A stretch of 35,104 bases of DNA from Novosphingobium sp. (lineage in GTDB: Bacteria; Pseudomonadota; Alphaproteobacteria; Sphingomonadales; Sphingomonadaceae), in the NCBI GenBank assembly GCA_017987575.1, contig JAGNTK010000013.1, forward strand, positions 1 to 35,104. The letters are read 5' to 3'. The translations under genes were made by a program, and so were the position numbers. The first letter of the stretch is position 1; the number at the start of each line of letters is the position of its first letter. The notes under the pieces are model-generated. The model had not been told where the DNA came from, did no database searches, and saw only the letters and a list, made by a program, of their open reading frames with translations. Shown here piece by piece: positions 1 to 8,910 of the stretch.

Positions 1-34
1 GGCGCAGCCTAATCCGCTTCGCCAAGTTCGGCAA

Positions 35-118
35 TGGTGCCCCTGGCCCGACTCGAACGGGCACGTCTCTCGACAAACGATTTTGAGTCGTTCGCGTCTA
101 CCATTCCGCCACAGGGGC
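35..118 (-). tRNA. tRNA-Leu (anticodon CAA)
   Basis: Read on the minus strand this folds as a class II tRNA. The acceptor stem GCCCCTG pairs with CAGGGGC, followed by discriminator A and an encoded CCA. The anticodon stem AACGA/TCGTT holds the loop CTCAAAA, so the anticodon is CAA and it reads UUG. The T arm is GCCCG-TTCGAGT-CGGGC, and the long variable arm typical of Leu lies between. It is 84 nt long and ends 21 bp before the stop codon of the phosphatase gene on the same strand. Confidence 0.96.
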
Positions 119-139
119 ACGGGATGTGCGCCCGCGCGC

Positions 140-964
140 TTAGCTTGCCTTTAGGGCTCCTGCAATCGACTTATGCAGGCGCGAGTGCAAAGTATCGTTT
201 CCGGCCAGCACCTGCTTGTCGCAAATTGGCTGCGAAATCCCGCGCCAGTCGGTAACGAAACCGCCCGCCTCGCGAACAAGCAGGCATCCAGCTGCAGTAT
301 CCCACGGCGACAGATCGCTTTCCCAGAACGCATCAAAGCGGCCTGCTGCGACCCAAGCAAGATCAAGTGACGCAGCGCCAAACCGGCGGATACCCGCCAC
401 CTGCGGCGCCAAGGCCGTGTAGATCCGAGTCCATTCGGCGCTATCGCCCCGGCCCGAAAACGGGATGCCGGTGGCGATCAGGCTTTCATCGAGATGACGC
501 CGCGCCGAAACCCGCAGCCGTGCATCCTGCAGCCAGGCCCCGCGGGCCTTCTCAGCCCAATAACTTTCGTCCGTGATCGGCTGATAGACCAGCGCGGCAG
601 TGACATCACCCCAGCCCGATCCATCAAGCTTGGGTTCCTGCACCGCGATCGACACTGCGAAGTGCGGAATACCGTGCAGGAAATTGCTGGTGCCATCGAG
701 CGGATCGACGATGAAGCGCGGCTTTCCAGCATCACCTTCGATCACCCCGCCCTCTTCCATCACGAAGCCCCAGTCGGGGCGTGCGACGCGCAGTTCGTCC
801 CAGATGGTCCGTTCGGCGTGCTGATCCGCCTTGGAAACGAAGTCGGCTGGCCCCTTGCGGCTGACCTGAAGGTGCGCAACCTCGCCAAAGTCACGGCGCA
901 GGCGCTGCCCGGCCTTGCGGGCGGCTTTTTCCATGACGCGGATGATGCCGGATACAACTGCCAT
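140..964 (-). CDS. suhB: Inositol monophosphatase family protein (SuhB-like)
   Basis: The 274-residue product belongs to the Mg2+-dependent inositol monophosphatase / SuhB family. These enzymes hydrolyse myo-inositol phosphates or related sugar phosphates, and in enterobacteria SuhB also takes part in rRNA antitermination. Visible metal-site motifs are the Glu pair at 70-71, IVDPLDGT at about 85-92, and WDTAAG at about 221-226, all in the family order. The reading frame stays open to 1063, but the start at 964 is preferred: it gives the usual N-terminus (MAVVSGIIRV) and avoids overlapping efp. The gene starts only 7 bp after the efp stop codon, so the two are probably co-transcribed. Exact substrate cannot be told from sequence. 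Confidence 0.9.
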   Translation of the reverse strand: MAVVSGIIRVMEKAARKAGQRLRRDFGEVAHLQVSRKGPADFVSKADQHAERTIWDELRVARPDWGFVMEEGGVIEGDAGKPRFIVDPLDGTSNFLHGIPHFAVSIAVQEPKLDGSGWGDVTAALVYQPITDESYWAEKARGAWLQDARLRVSARRHLDESLIATGIPFSGRGDSAEWTRIYTALAPQVAGIRRFGAASLDLAWVAAGRFDAFWESDLSPWDTAAGCLLVREAGGFVTDWRGISQPICDKQVLAGNDTLHSRLHKSIAGALKAS

Positions 965-971
965 GATCTGA

Positions 972-1538
972 TCAGTCTGCCTTGCCGACGTAGGTGCGCT
1001 CGTACACGTTGACGACAATCCGGGTGCCGCTGGCAATATGTGGCGGAACCATAACGCGCACACCGTTATCGAGGATCGCTGGCTTGAAACTTGATGAAGC
1101 GGTTTGGCCCTTCACCACGGCATCTGCTTCGACAATCGTTGCTTCGACGTGTTCGGGCAGTTCGACCGAGATCGGGCGCTCGTCATACATTTCGAGCAGG
1201 ACGGTCATCCCATCCTGCAGGAACGCATCGGCGCCGCCCAACAGGTCCTTGGGCAGCGTGATCTGTTCGTAGGTTTCCACATCCATGAAAACCAGATCGT
1301 CGCCATCGACGTAAAGGAACTGGAAATCCTTGGTGTCGAGGCGGACCTTTTCAACCGTGTCCTGGCTGCGAAAACGGACGTTGGTCTTGCGGCCATCGAT
1401 CAGGTTCTTCATCTCGACCTGCATGAACGCCCCGCCCTTGCCAGGCTGGGTGTGCTGGGTCTTGGCAACTTTCCAGATGCCTTTTTCGTATTCGATGATG
1501 TTGCCGGGACGGATGTCCACGCCGCTGATCTTGGCCAT
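972..1538 (-). CDS. efp: Elongation factor P
   Basis: EF-P binds between the P and E sites of the ribosome and relieves stalling at polyproline stretches. The 188 residues match the family length. The N-terminal KOW-like domain carries the loop [10 protein letters not shown] with Lys34 at the tip, the residue that is beta-lysylated by EpmA/EpmB in many proteobacteria. The C-terminal OB-fold part ends with the typical GTRIVVNV stretch. No modification enzyme gene is in this window. The gene heads a minus-strand pair with the SuhB-like gene. Confidence 0.97.
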   Translation of the reverse strand: MAKISGVDIRPGNIIEYEKGIWKVAKTQHTQPGKGGAFMQVEMKNLIDGRKTNVRFRSQDTVEKVRLDTKDFQFLYVDGDDLVFMDVETYEQITLPKDLLGGADAFLQDGMTVLLEMYDERPISVELPEHVEATIVEADAVVKGQTASSSFKPAILDNGVRVMVPPHIASGTRIVVNVYERTYVGKAD

Positions 1539-1663
1539 GAGTGCCTCTTCAAGGATGAGAAAGAGCCCGGCAACCTAAGTCCGGAAGGTTCGCGCCCTTA
1601 GCGCGGGCAAGCGCGCGGGGCAAGTGTGGCGCGATGGTTCTTGCGGTGCTACAAGCGGTGCCG

Positions 1664-2122
1664 ATGCTGAAACACGGTCTTGCCCTCTCGCTCCTCGCTT
1701 TGTCCGCTGCCGCTTTGGCCGTGCCCGGTGGTCCGATCGACGTCCTCGCCCCGGCGGCCTATCAGTGCGAGATGCCGGGCGATGCAACCGGGCCTGCCGG
1801 CTACCGTGTGATCTCCGAGGATTTCACCATCGTCAATTCCAACACCTATTACAGCGGAACGGGTCGCGGCACCTATTTGTTGACCGGTGATCTGCTGGTG
1901 CTGACCAGCGGACCAAAGCGCGGCCATAAATTCAACCGGATCAGCGACAACTTTCTGCGTAAATTGGGTCCTGACGGCAAAGACAGCGCATTGCGCTGTG
2001 TCCGCCGGGTGATCAACAATTCGGGCGATAGCGACTGCCGGGCAGCAGCCAGCGGAGAAAAGCTGGCGCAGTGCAAGGCTCCCCCGGCGATCAAGCAGCA
2101 GTCAGTGCCCGCCGCTTTGTGA
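1664..2122 (+). CDS. Small exported protein of unknown function
   Basis: I do not recognise a named family. The frame opens at 1634, but the ATG at 1664 gives a clean Sec signal peptide (MLKHGLALSLLALSAAALA) with cleavage predicted near residue 19. The mature part is about 130 residues with four cysteines (in YQCEMPG, LRCVRR, SDCRAA and AQCKAP), compatible with two disulfides in the periplasm. A central stretch, TYYSGTGRGTYLLTGDLL, looks beta-rich. Its last 32 bp overlap the 3' end of the convergent OPT transporter gene. Confidence 0.65.
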   Translation: MLKHGLALSLLALSAAALAVPGGPIDVLAPAAYQCEMPGDATGPAGYRVISEDFTIVNSNTYYSGTGRGTYLLTGDLLVLTSGPKRGHKFNRISDNFLRKLGPDGKDSALRCVRRVINNSGDSDCRAAASGEKLAQCKAPPAIKQQSVPAAL

Positions 2123-4025
2123 TGGAATAGGTTCCCCACAACAGCGCCACCATGGCGGCAATGCTGATCCATTCGGATGTTGCGGCAAAGCCATCGCCGA
2201 CAATAGCCAACTTGGCCGGATCGCCGACTGCCCCAACTGCGCCGGCAAAGGCCAACCCGAACAGACTGTCGCCCACCACCAGCCCGGTCGCGAGCAAGAC
2301 GCCGAGCCGCTCTGTGAATTCAGGCCGAGCGGTTTTTGCCGCCATCAGGTTCCAGAAGTGTCCGATCACCGCACCGATAACAGCGGGCAATACCAGAGTG
2401 GCGGGGAGATATATCCCCATCGCTACGGCCAGCGGAGGCAGTTTGCCTTTGCCGGTTTTGCGCAGCCCTTCATCCAGTGCAATTACGACCGCACCGATGC
2501 CGGCGCCCAGCCAGATTAGATCCCAGCGCATCGATCCGCCCAGCACGCCTTGTGCGATGGCGGCGAACAGAGACGCTTGGGGAGCCGCCAGCGCATTGGG
2601 CCCTGCCCCGGGCGCTCCAGCAAAGCCGAAGCTGGTGGCCAGCAACTGCAAAACGGGAGGCAGGATCAACGACCCGGCAATCACCCCGACAATCAGCGCC
2701 ACCTGCTGCTTCCAGGGAGTTGAACCGACCAGCTGTCCAGTCTTGAGGTCTTGCAGGTTGTCATTGGCGACAATTGCGATCCCGAAAACGAACGAGACCA
2801 GAAACAGGGCAAAGGCGATCAGCGGCGCCCGCAGGTCCGCCGCCACATCGCCGCCGAACATTGCTCCAACCAGCACCGATGCGATCAGGATCGATAGGAT
2901 GCCGACCCCGGAAACCGGGCTGTTCGACGTGCCGACCAGCCCCGCCATGTAACCCGTGACCACTGCAGTAAAGATCCCGACGACGATGATAAACACCAGC
3001 GACAGCGTCAGAACTGCCGGGATCGACGCGGCGAGCGGACCGCCCTGCACGAATTGCCAGACCAGATAGAGGATCGGCAGGAACGTGGCCGCGCTCAGCC
3101 CCAACACCCAGTTGCCCGGCAGATCGCGTTCGGTCAGCGAAATTTCCGCACCAGCCTTACGGGCCCGTGACGTTGCCGCAATTCCGGCGAGGCCCTTTAG
3201 AATCGAGCCTGTGATCCGGATCAAAGCCCACAGCGCAGCAATCGCCATCGCCCCCGCGCCGACAATCCGCACCTGTTGACCGAACACTGCACCGGCCACT
3301 TCCTCGGCCGTTCCCGGCAGACCCGCACTAAGCATTGGCAGCAGCACCAGCTTGCCAAGCACCAGCCCAGCCAGCATCGAAAGTCCCGTCGCCAATCCGA
3401 TCAGGTGGCCAATCGCGACCAGACCAAGCGACATGGTGGAACCCATCGTGGCGTAGCCCGGACCAAATTTAAACACCTTGGCCACTTCGCCCGCTGCCAG
3501 ACGGAACATAGTCAGCACCCCGAAACCAGCCCCGGCGGCCGCGCCCAGCAGAATGGTCGAAAGCCCTGCGCGGTTCTCACTCGCCCCAGCCGCATCGCCC
3601 ATCCCAACCCGCAGGATTTCCGCGCCGGCCACGCCTTCGGGGTATGGCAGATCGCTATCAACCACCAGCGCGCGGCGCATCGGCACAGACAGCATGACGC
3701 CGAGAATTCCCCCGGTCGCGCAAACCAGCATAGTCTCCCAATAGGGGACGCTCTGCCACCAGCCGACGATCACGAATCCGGGCAAGACAAACACCATCGT
3801 TGCCACCGCCCCCGCCGCGCTGCCGATTGTCTGAACGATATTGTTTTCAACAATCGTTGCACCGCCGAGCATGCGCAGGATCGCCATCGAAATGACAGCA
3901 GCGGGAATGGCGGTGGAGAAGGTCAGGCCAACCCGCAGCCCGAAATAGACATTGGCAGCGGTAAACAGGAAGGTCAGCAGTCCGCCCAAAACAACTGAGC
4001 GGATAGTCAGTTCACGTGCCGCCAT
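2091..4025 (-). CDS. OPT-family oligopeptide transporter
   Basis: This is an integral inner-membrane protein of 644 residues from the OPT family, whose members import small peptides or metal chelates using the proton gradient. Evidence is the near-continuous run of hydrophobic helices, the family signature ENNIVQTIGSA at about 60-70, and the PYPEGVAGAEIL motif further on. The frame is open to 4169, but the start at 4025 (MAARELTIRS) is favoured because AAGGGG precedes it at a proper distance and the upstream residues look non-coding. The substrate cannot be decided from sequence. thiE lies upstream on the same strand, 65 bp away. Confidence 0.92.
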   Translation of the reverse strand: MAARELTIRSVVLGGLLTFLFTAANVYFGLRVGLTFSTAIPAAVISMAILRMLGGATIVENNIVQTIGSAAGAVATMVFVLPGFVIVGWWQSVPYWETMLVCATGGILGVMLSVPMRRALVVDSDLPYPEGVAGAEILRVGMGDAAGASENRAGLSTILLGAAAGAGFGVLTMFRLAAGEVAKVFKFGPGYATMGSTMSLGLVAIGHLIGLATGLSMLAGLVLGKLVLLPMLSAGLPGTAEEVAGAVFGQQVRIVGAGAMAIAALWALIRITGSILKGLAGIAATSRARKAGAEISLTERDLPGNWVLGLSAATFLPILYLVWQFVQGGPLAASIPAVLTLSLVFIIVVGIFTAVVTGYMAGLVGTSNSPVSGVGILSILIASVLVGAMFGGDVAADLRAPLIAFALFLVSFVFGIAIVANDNLQDLKTGQLVGSTPWKQQVALIVGVIAGSLILPPVLQLLATSFGFAGAPGAGPNALAAPQASLFAAIAQGVLGGSMRWDLIWLGAGIGAVVIALDEGLRKTGKGKLPPLAVAMGIYLPATLVLPAVIGAVIGHFWNLMAAKTARPEFTERLGVLLATGLVVGDSLFGLAFAGAVGAVGDPAKLAIVGDGFAATSEWISIAAMVALLWGTYSITKRRALTAA

Positions 4026-4089
4026 GTCAGATCCCCTTGGCTTGTGCAGGTGGTGATGACACAAAGTTGGGCAACGGCAAAACCGCGCG

Positions 4090-4707
4090 TCAGTTCCCAG
4101 CGATGACCTTGTGGAAAGCCCGCACTGCGGCCGCCTCATCTCCGCCCCACACGGCGTGCGAAACCGCAAGGAAATCAGCCCCGGCAGTCACCAAAGGCGC
4201 GCAGTTTTCCGGCGTAATTCCGCCGATTGCAACGCACGGAATTTCAAAGATCGCCTGCCACCATTCGAGCAAATCGGTCCCGGCGACATGCTCTGTCTGC
4301 TTGGTCAGGGTGGGGAAGAATGCACCGAATGCAACATAGTCCGCCCCTGCGTCGCCCGCTTCCATCGCCAGATGGCGGCTATCGTGACAGGTCACGCCGA
4401 TCTGGGCATCGCGCCCCAACCGTTCGCGAGCATCGGCCACTGTCCCATCGGACTGGCCCAAATGGACGCCATCCGCCCCAAGCCGCTTGGCCAGACCGAT
4501 CGAATCGTTGACGATAAACGCCACGTTGCGTTCCGCGCAGATCTTCTGCAGCGGCTCGGCCAGGCGGGCGGCTTCATGCTCATCAAAGCCTTTCACCCGA
4601 AACTGGAACGCGGCAACCGGCCCGGCATCAAGCGCACTTGCAAGCCGGTTCGGAAAGGCGCCCGACACGTCGAGCGGAGAAATCAGATAAAGTTGGCACT
4701 GGTTCAT
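4090..4707 (-). CDS. thiE: Thiamine phosphate synthase
   Basis: ThiE joins HMP-pyrophosphate to the thiazole phosphate carboxylate to make thiamine phosphate. The 205-residue product has the TIM-barrel motifs in order: the phosphate- and Mg-binding QFRVKG near 35-40, FIVNDS near 64-69, ADGVHLGQSD, GADYVAFGAFFPTLTK, and the phosphate loop VAIGGI. A Thr (GVTCHD) stands where the Bacillus enzyme has an active-site Ser. No other thi genes are in the window. It is divergently oriented from the small lipoprotein-like gene that starts at 4780. Confidence 0.92.
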   Translation of the reverse strand: MNQCQLYLISPLDVSGAFPNRLASALDAGPVAAFQFRVKGFDEHEAARLAEPLQKICAERNVAFIVNDSIGLAKRLGADGVHLGQSDGTVADARERLGRDAQIGVTCHDSRHLAMEAGDAGADYVAFGAFFPTLTKQTEHVAGTDLLEWWQAIFEIPCVAIGGITPENCAPLVTAGADFLAVSHAVWGGDEAAAVRAFHKVIAGN

Positions 4708-4779
4708 TTTGGGCGCTTTAGCTTGCCCAGTCGCTTAGGCCAAGTGTTCGGCAGACGTTCATCTTGTCAGGAATAGCCT

Positions 4780-5172
4780 ATGCCGATGACCACACCAAAA
4801 CTATTGCTCCCAATCATGGCCGCGATCACATCGGCCTGTGCGTCGGTCCCTCCGGTCAATTCGGATGGATCAAGCGAGGCAAGATTGGGGGAGATGGTCA
4901 ATCTGGGCGGTCCGAAGGTAACTGTCCTCAAGGTCCTTGAAGACAGCCGCTGCCCGGTTGAAGTTGATTGCGTTTGGGCGGGACGGATCAAGGTCAGCGT
5001 AAAGATCGAACTGGGCAGCAAGACGACAGAAGGTGAGCTGGCCAGCGATCAACCGCTGCCGGTCGCCGATGGCCTGCTGACCTTGGTGAGTGCGACGCCG
5101 GCGAAGAGCAGTCAGCGCACGATTGCACCGGGCGACTATCGATTTACGCTGAAATTCAGCGGCGGTCTCTGA
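4780..5172 (+). CDS. Small exported protein with RCP-x(5)-C-V-W-A-G motif (paralog 1)
   Basis: A 130-residue protein of unknown function. The N-terminus is hydrophobic and ends in ITSACAS, which could be a weak lipobox with Cys at residue 20 (Thr at -3 is unusual) or a Sec signal. The core motif DSRCPVEVDCVWAG has two cysteines six residues apart. Conserved proteins with this motif are common in bacteria, without a clear role that I know of. The C-terminus is TIAPGDYRFTLKFSG. An AGGAA precedes the ATG with good spacing. A diverged paralog follows 46 bp downstream. Confidence 0.75.
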   Translation: MPMTTPKLLLPIMAAITSACASVPPVNSDGSSEARLGEMVNLGGPKVTVLKVLEDSRCPVEVDCVWAGRIKVSVKIELGSKTTEGELASDQPLPVADGLLTLVSATPAKSSQRTIAPGDYRFTLKFSGGL

Positions 5173-5218
5173 TCCTGACCTGCTCAACGCTGTTTCTCAA
5201 CCAGACAGGGATGAAACG

Positions 5219-5674
5219 ATGCGGAAACTGATGGCAATTGCCGCTGCTTTGCTCGTCCTGTCCGGATCCATGGTCGCGGTAGGCGCAGTTCAAGCACGGT
5301 CAGTCACGTCTGACCCTAGCGTCCCCCTGCGTTCAGGGATCGGTGTCACAACAACCGTCAATGGCCTCAGAGTTACCCCGCTTGAAGTACTGGCCGATTT
5401 CCGGTGCCCCGAGATGGCGCTTTGTGTGCACCCTGGCGCATTCACTCTCACAGTCAGGATCGGCGATCCTGTGAAGGGCAAGGTCTATCGACTGGAACGG
5501 CACCAGCCCCTGCGAATCCACGGACGATACCTCACACTTGTCGATGTGACACCGGGCCGCAACCCTAGCGAGACTATCGCGCCAGAGGATTATCGCTTCA
5601 AATTTCGCTACTCAGTGCTGAAGTGGCAATCGCCAGAGCCAAGGCACAGGCCTGACGGCCTCACTGCGCCTTGA
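5219..5674 (+). CDS. Small exported protein, diverged tandem paralog 2
   Basis: A 151-residue protein with a clear Sec signal peptide (cleavage near VQARS, residues 24-28). The core LADFRCPEMALCVHPG lines up with DSRCPVEVDCVWAG of the preceding gene, and the end TIAPEDYRFKFRYS lines up with TIAPGDYRFTLKFS, so the two arose by tandem duplication. The WAG of the motif has become HPG here. The last 14 bp overlap the 3' end of the convergent aldolase gene. Function is unknown; a periplasmic, disulfide-bonded beta-rich protein is inferred. Confidence 0.75.
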   Translation: MRKLMAIAAALLVLSGSMVAVGAVQARSVTSDPSVPLRSGIGVTTTVNGLRVTPLEVLADFRCPEMALCVHPGAFTLTVRIGDPVKGKVYRLERHQPLRIHGRYLTLVDVTPGRNPSETIAPEDYRFKFRYSVLKWQSPEPRHRPDGLTAP

Positions 5675-6551
5675 CGGTCGATCCGGTGTAGATCGCGTCA
5701 ATCGCTTCGCCGAGCGAAGCATCGAATTCCGCGTCAGACATCGACACCCGCAGGTCTTCTAGCAGTGCGCGGCTGAAGCTGGCGATGATGCCTTTGTTCT
5801 TGGACAGCTCGACGCAAGCTTCTGGCCGTTTGTAACCGCCAGACAGAGCAACCACGCGCAGCACTTTGGGGTGGCTGGTCAGCGCATTAAATGTGCCCGG
5901 AACCACCGGCAGACTGAGCTTGAGCATGACCTGCTGGTCCATGCCTTCAAGGTTCTTGAGGATCGCTTCGAGCATCAGCGCATCGCACTCGGCCCGGGTC
6001 TCGCTCTTGATGTTGATCTCAGGCTCCAGCATCGGCATCATGCCGTGGCTGAGAACTTGCCGTCCTACTTCAAACTGCTGCGCGACAATATCGGCGATCC
6101 CAGCGGCATTCGCCGAATTGATCACCGAGCGTTCCTTGGTCCCATAGACCCCGAGCGCTTTGGCCTTGACCAGCAGCGCATCGAGTTCTGGCATCGGCTT
6201 CATCAACTGAACACCGTTCGCTTCGTCTTCGAGGCCCTTGTCGATCTTGATGAACGGCACAACGCCTTTGGCGATCAAGGCCGCGGGGGTTGGCACGCCA
6301 TCCACCGTTCCATCCATGGTCCGCTCAAACAGGATCGCCCCGATCACCTTGCTGCCATCGAAAGCGGCAGAACGGATGATCCGGCTGCGCATTTCGTGGA
6401 TCAGGCCATACATCCCGGCCTCGTCGCTCCACGCATCATCACCGATTCCATAACCCGCCAAGGCCTTGGGGGTCGAACCGCCGGATTGGTCAAGCGCGGC
6501 AATAAAGCCGTTTCCAGCGGCCATCTTGGCGGTCATGTCAGCGGTGTTCAT
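5661..6551 (-). CDS. Fructose-bisphosphate aldolase, class I
   Basis: Class I (Schiff-base) aldolase interconverts fructose 1,6-bisphosphate with dihydroxyacetone phosphate and glyceraldehyde 3-phosphate. The 296-residue length matches the single-domain bacterial class I group. The motif VMLKLSLP places the likely Schiff-base lysine at 211, and MLEPEINI and ALSGGYKRPEA flank the active site. The start at 6551 (MNTADMTAKM) is preferred over 6620 because it gives the family N-terminus. It lies 89 bp downstream of pgk on the same strand, so it is probably the last gene of the tkt-gap-pgk cluster. Confidence 0.92.
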   Translation of the reverse strand: MNTADMTAKMAAGNGFIAALDQSGGSTPKALAGYGIGDDAWSDEAGMYGLIHEMRSRIIRSAAFDGSKVIGAILFERTMDGTVDGVPTPAALIAKGVVPFIKIDKGLEDEANGVQLMKPMPELDALLVKAKALGVYGTKERSVINSANAAGIADIVAQQFEVGRQVLSHGMMPMLEPEINIKSETRAECDALMLEAILKNLEGMDQQVMLKLSLPVVPGTFNALTSHPKVLRVVALSGGYKRPEACVELSKNKGIIASFSRALLEDLRVSMSDAEFDASLGEAIDAIYTGSTVKAQ

Positions 6552-6591
6552 CGGTGCGAGTCCTATGCCTGCATACGTATGTGGTGGTGGG

Positions 6592-6620
6592 CCCATAGCG
6601 GCGATGCTGCATTGCCGCAA
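6592..6620 (-). promoter_or_regulatory. Possible internal promoter for the aldolase gene
   Basis: On the minus strand, TTGCGG and TATGGG are separated by 17 bp, about 40 bp before the aldolase start. A perfect 10-bp palindrome CATACGTATG (6572-6581) lies between this and the start codon. The spacing is good but the -10 match is poor, so this is only a candidate. Confidence 0.25.
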
Positions 6621-6640
6621 CTGCGCTTAACCGACTTTTC

Positions 6641-7843
6641 TTAGGCTTGTTGCAATGCCACCACGCCGGGCAGCTCCTTGCCTTCCATCCATTCCAGGAA
6701 GGCGCCGCCCGCGGTTGAGATGTAGCTGAAATCGTCTGCTACCCAGGCGTGGTGCAGTGCGGCCACGGTATCGCCGCCGCCAGCGACCGAAACCAGCGCA
6801 CCTTCTCTGGTCAGAGCCGCAGCGCTCTTGGCCAGCGCAACGGTGGCGGCATCAAATGGAGCCGTTTCAAATGCGCCCATCGGCCCGTTCCAGACGAGCG
6901 TGCGGCAAGTCTTGAGCACATCTGCCAAGGCTTCGACTGCGCTAGGCCCCACATCGAGGATCATCTCGTCTGCTGCGACTTCATGGACGTTGCAGATTCG
7001 CAAAGACGCAGGATGAGCCGCGAATTCCTTTGCCACGACTACATCGTAAGGCAGGTGGACAATGCAGCCTGATTTCTCGGCAGCATCAAGGATCCCGTCG
7101 CAAGTCGAGGCCAGTTCATGCTCGCACAGCGACTTGCCGACATTCACGCCGCGCGCCGCCAGAAACGTGTTGGCCATGCCGCCGCCGATGATCAGGTGAT
7201 CGACCTGAGTTACCAGGTGGGTCAGGACATCGAGCTTGGACGAGACCTTCGCCCCGCCGACCACCGCCGCAACCGGACGCTCAGGCTTACCCAACGCAGC
7301 TTCTAGCGCTTTCAGCTCGGCTTCCATCGAGCGACCCGCGTAGGCCGGCAACAAGTGTGCCAAACCTTCGGTGCTCACATGGGCGCGGTGCGCGGCAGAG
7401 AAAGCGTCGTTGACATAGATATCGGCGTTGGCGGCGATCGCCTTGGCCAAATCCGGGTCGTTCGCTTCCTCACCCTTCCAGAACCGGGTGTTTTCGAGCA
7501 GCGCGATGTCGCCAGGCCGCAGGATCGCCAGTGACTGCTTGACCACGTCCCCGGCAACTTCGGGCACGAACATGACTTCGCGCCCCAGCACTGCCTGAAC
7601 CGCGTCAAGCGTCATGCTGACCGACATGGTCGAGACCTTCTCACCCTTGGGCCGCCCGAAATGCGCCAGCAGCAGTACTTTCGCGCCCTTGCCCGCCAGT
7701 TCCAGAATGGTCGGGGCCGAAGCCCTTACGCGGGTATCGTCAGTGACCCGCACTCCGTCCATCGGCAGGTTGAGATCGACCCGGACCAATACCACCTTGC
7801 CGGTCAGGTCGCCGAGATCATCCAAGGTGCGGAACTTGGTCAT
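6641..7843 (-). CDS. pgk: Phosphoglycerate kinase
   Basis: PGK transfers phosphate between 1,3-bisphosphoglycerate and ADP in the cytoplasm. The 400-residue product shows the substrate-binding VDLNLP and HFGRPKG motifs near the N-terminus, FSAAHRAH, the hinge and nucleotide motifs GGAKVSSKL and GGGMANTF, and the C-terminal WNGPMGAFE and GGGDTVAAL. Two ATGs are possible; AGGAA directly abuts the first (7849), so the second at 7843 (MTKFRTL), 6 bp from the Shine-Dalgarno core, is preferred. It follows gap after a 45-bp gap that contains a perfect hairpin. Confidence 0.97.
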   Translation of the reverse strand: MTKFRTLDDLGDLTGKVVLVRVDLNLPMDGVRVTDDTRVRASAPTILELAGKGAKVLLLAHFGRPKGEKVSTMSVSMTLDAVQAVLGREVMFVPEVAGDVVKQSLAILRPGDIALLENTRFWKGEEANDPDLAKAIAANADIYVNDAFSAAHRAHVSTEGLAHLLPAYAGRSMEAELKALEAALGKPERPVAAVVGGAKVSSKLDVLTHLVTQVDHLIIGGGMANTFLAARGVNVGKSLCEHELASTCDGILDAAEKSGCIVHLPYDVVVAKEFAAHPASLRICNVHEVAADEMILDVGPSAVEALADVLKTCRTLVWNGPMGAFETAPFDAATVALAKSAAALTREGALVSVAGGGDTVAALHHAWVADDFSYISTAGGAFLEWMEGKELPGVVALQQA

Positions 7844-7859
7844 TATCATTTCCTCAGTG

Positions 7860-7881
7860 CCCCTCCCGCAAGCGGGAGGGG
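7860..7881. repeat. Perfect inverted repeat between gap and pgk
   Basis: CCCCTCCCGC and GCGGGAGGGG are separated by AA, giving a stable GC-rich hairpin. It fills most of the 45-bp gap between the gap stop and the pgk start. No T-run follows on the minus strand, so it is more likely an RNA processing or stability element, or one of the dispersed CCTCCCGC palindromes, than a terminator. Confidence 0.8.
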
Positions 7882-7888
7882 AGAAGGG

Positions 7889-8896
7889 TCAGCCCAGCTT
7901 GCCCATCGCGCCGGCGGTATCGACCATGCGGTTGGAGAAGCCCCATTCGTTATCGTACCAGCTGAGCACGCGGACCAGCTTACCGTCGATCACCGCGGTT
8001 TCGAGGCTGTCGATGGTCGAGCTGTTGGCGCAGCCGTTGTAGTCGATCGAAACCAGCGGCTCGTCCGAGAAGCCGAGCACGCCCTTGAGCGGGCCGTCAG
8101 CGGCGGTCTTGAGCAGGGCATTGACCTCTTCCTTGGTCGTGTCGCGGCCTGGCTGGAAGGTCAAGTCGACCACCGACACGTTCGGGGTTGGCACGCGGAT
8201 CGCGCTGCCATCAAGCTTGCCCTTGAGTTCCGGCAACACTTCGCCAACTGCGCGGGCAGCGCCGGTAGTGGTCGGGATCATGCTCATTCCGGCGGCGCGG
8301 GCGCGGCGCGGATCTTCGTGGATTTGGTCAAGGATCTTCTGATCGTTGGTATAGGCGTGAACCGTAGTCATTAGCCCGCGTTCGATCCCGATCGCATCGT
8401 TCAGCACCTTGGCAAACGGCGCGAGGCAATTGGTGGTGCAGCTGGCGTTGGAAACGATCGTGTGGCCGGCTTCCAATTTGTCATGGTTGACGCCGTATAC
8501 CACGGTCAGATCAACGCCCTTGCCGGGTGCCGAAATCAGCACCTTCTTGGCGCCCGCCGCAATGTGCTTTTCGCACGAAGCGCGATCGGTAAAAAAGCCG
8601 GTGCATTCCAGCGCGATATCGACGCCGTTGGCGCCATGCGGCAGGTTGGCGGGATCGCGCTCTGCAGACACCTGAATGCGCGTGCCGTTGATGATCAGAT
8701 CGTTGCCATCAACTTCGACCGTGCCATTGAAAGCGCCGTGGACGCTGTCACGCTGGAACAGCATCGCATTGGCCTTGGCCGAAGCCAGATCGTTGATCGA
8801 AACGAGTTCCAGATCGTGATCGGTGCGCGACAGAATGGCGCGCGCCACATTGCGCCCGATGCGCCCGAAACCATTGATCGCAACCTTGATCGCCAT
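7889..8896 (-). CDS. gap: Glyceraldehyde-3-phosphate dehydrogenase, type I
   Basis: GAPDH oxidises glyceraldehyde 3-phosphate to 1,3-bisphosphoglycerate, or the reverse in gluconeogenesis. The 335-residue product has the Rossmann motif NGFGRIGR at 8-15, an Asp in SINDLAS consistent with NAD preference, the catalytic Cys153 in SNASCTTNC, and the C-terminal [13 protein letters not shown]. The frame is open to 9154 inside tkt, but the start at 8896 has AGAGGAG upstream and gives the canonical N-terminus. tkt ends 14 bp upstream, so the two are co-transcribed. Confidence 0.97.
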   Translation of the reverse strand: MAIKVAINGFGRIGRNVARAILSRTDHDLELVSINDLASAKANAMLFQRDSVHGAFNGTVEVDGNDLIINGTRIQVSAERDPANLPHGANGVDIALECTGFFTDRASCEKHIAAGAKKVLISAPGKGVDLTVVYGVNHDKLEAGHTIVSNASCTTNCLAPFAKVLNDAIGIERGLMTTVHAYTNDQKILDQIHEDPRRARAAGMSMIPTTTGAARAVGEVLPELKGKLDGSAIRVPTPNVSVVDLTFQPGRDTTKEEVNALLKTAADGPLKGVLGFSDEPLVSIDYNGCANSSTIDSLETAVIDGKLVRVLSWYDNEWGFSNRMVDTAGAMGKLG

Positions 8897-8910
8897 GTGA
8901 AGAACTCCTC

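Noticed and set aside
34..255. Open frame across tRNA-Leu on the plus strand
   Set aside because: It is an antisense reading of the tRNA and of the end of the phosphatase gene.
3276..3998. Open frame of 240 codons opposite the OPT transporter gene
   Set aside because: A His/Gln/Arg-rich composition and full overlap with a clear membrane protein gene mark it as a shadow.
7860..7881. Rho-independent terminator between gap and pgk
   Set aside because: No T-run follows the hairpin on the minus strand and the genes belong to one cluster.
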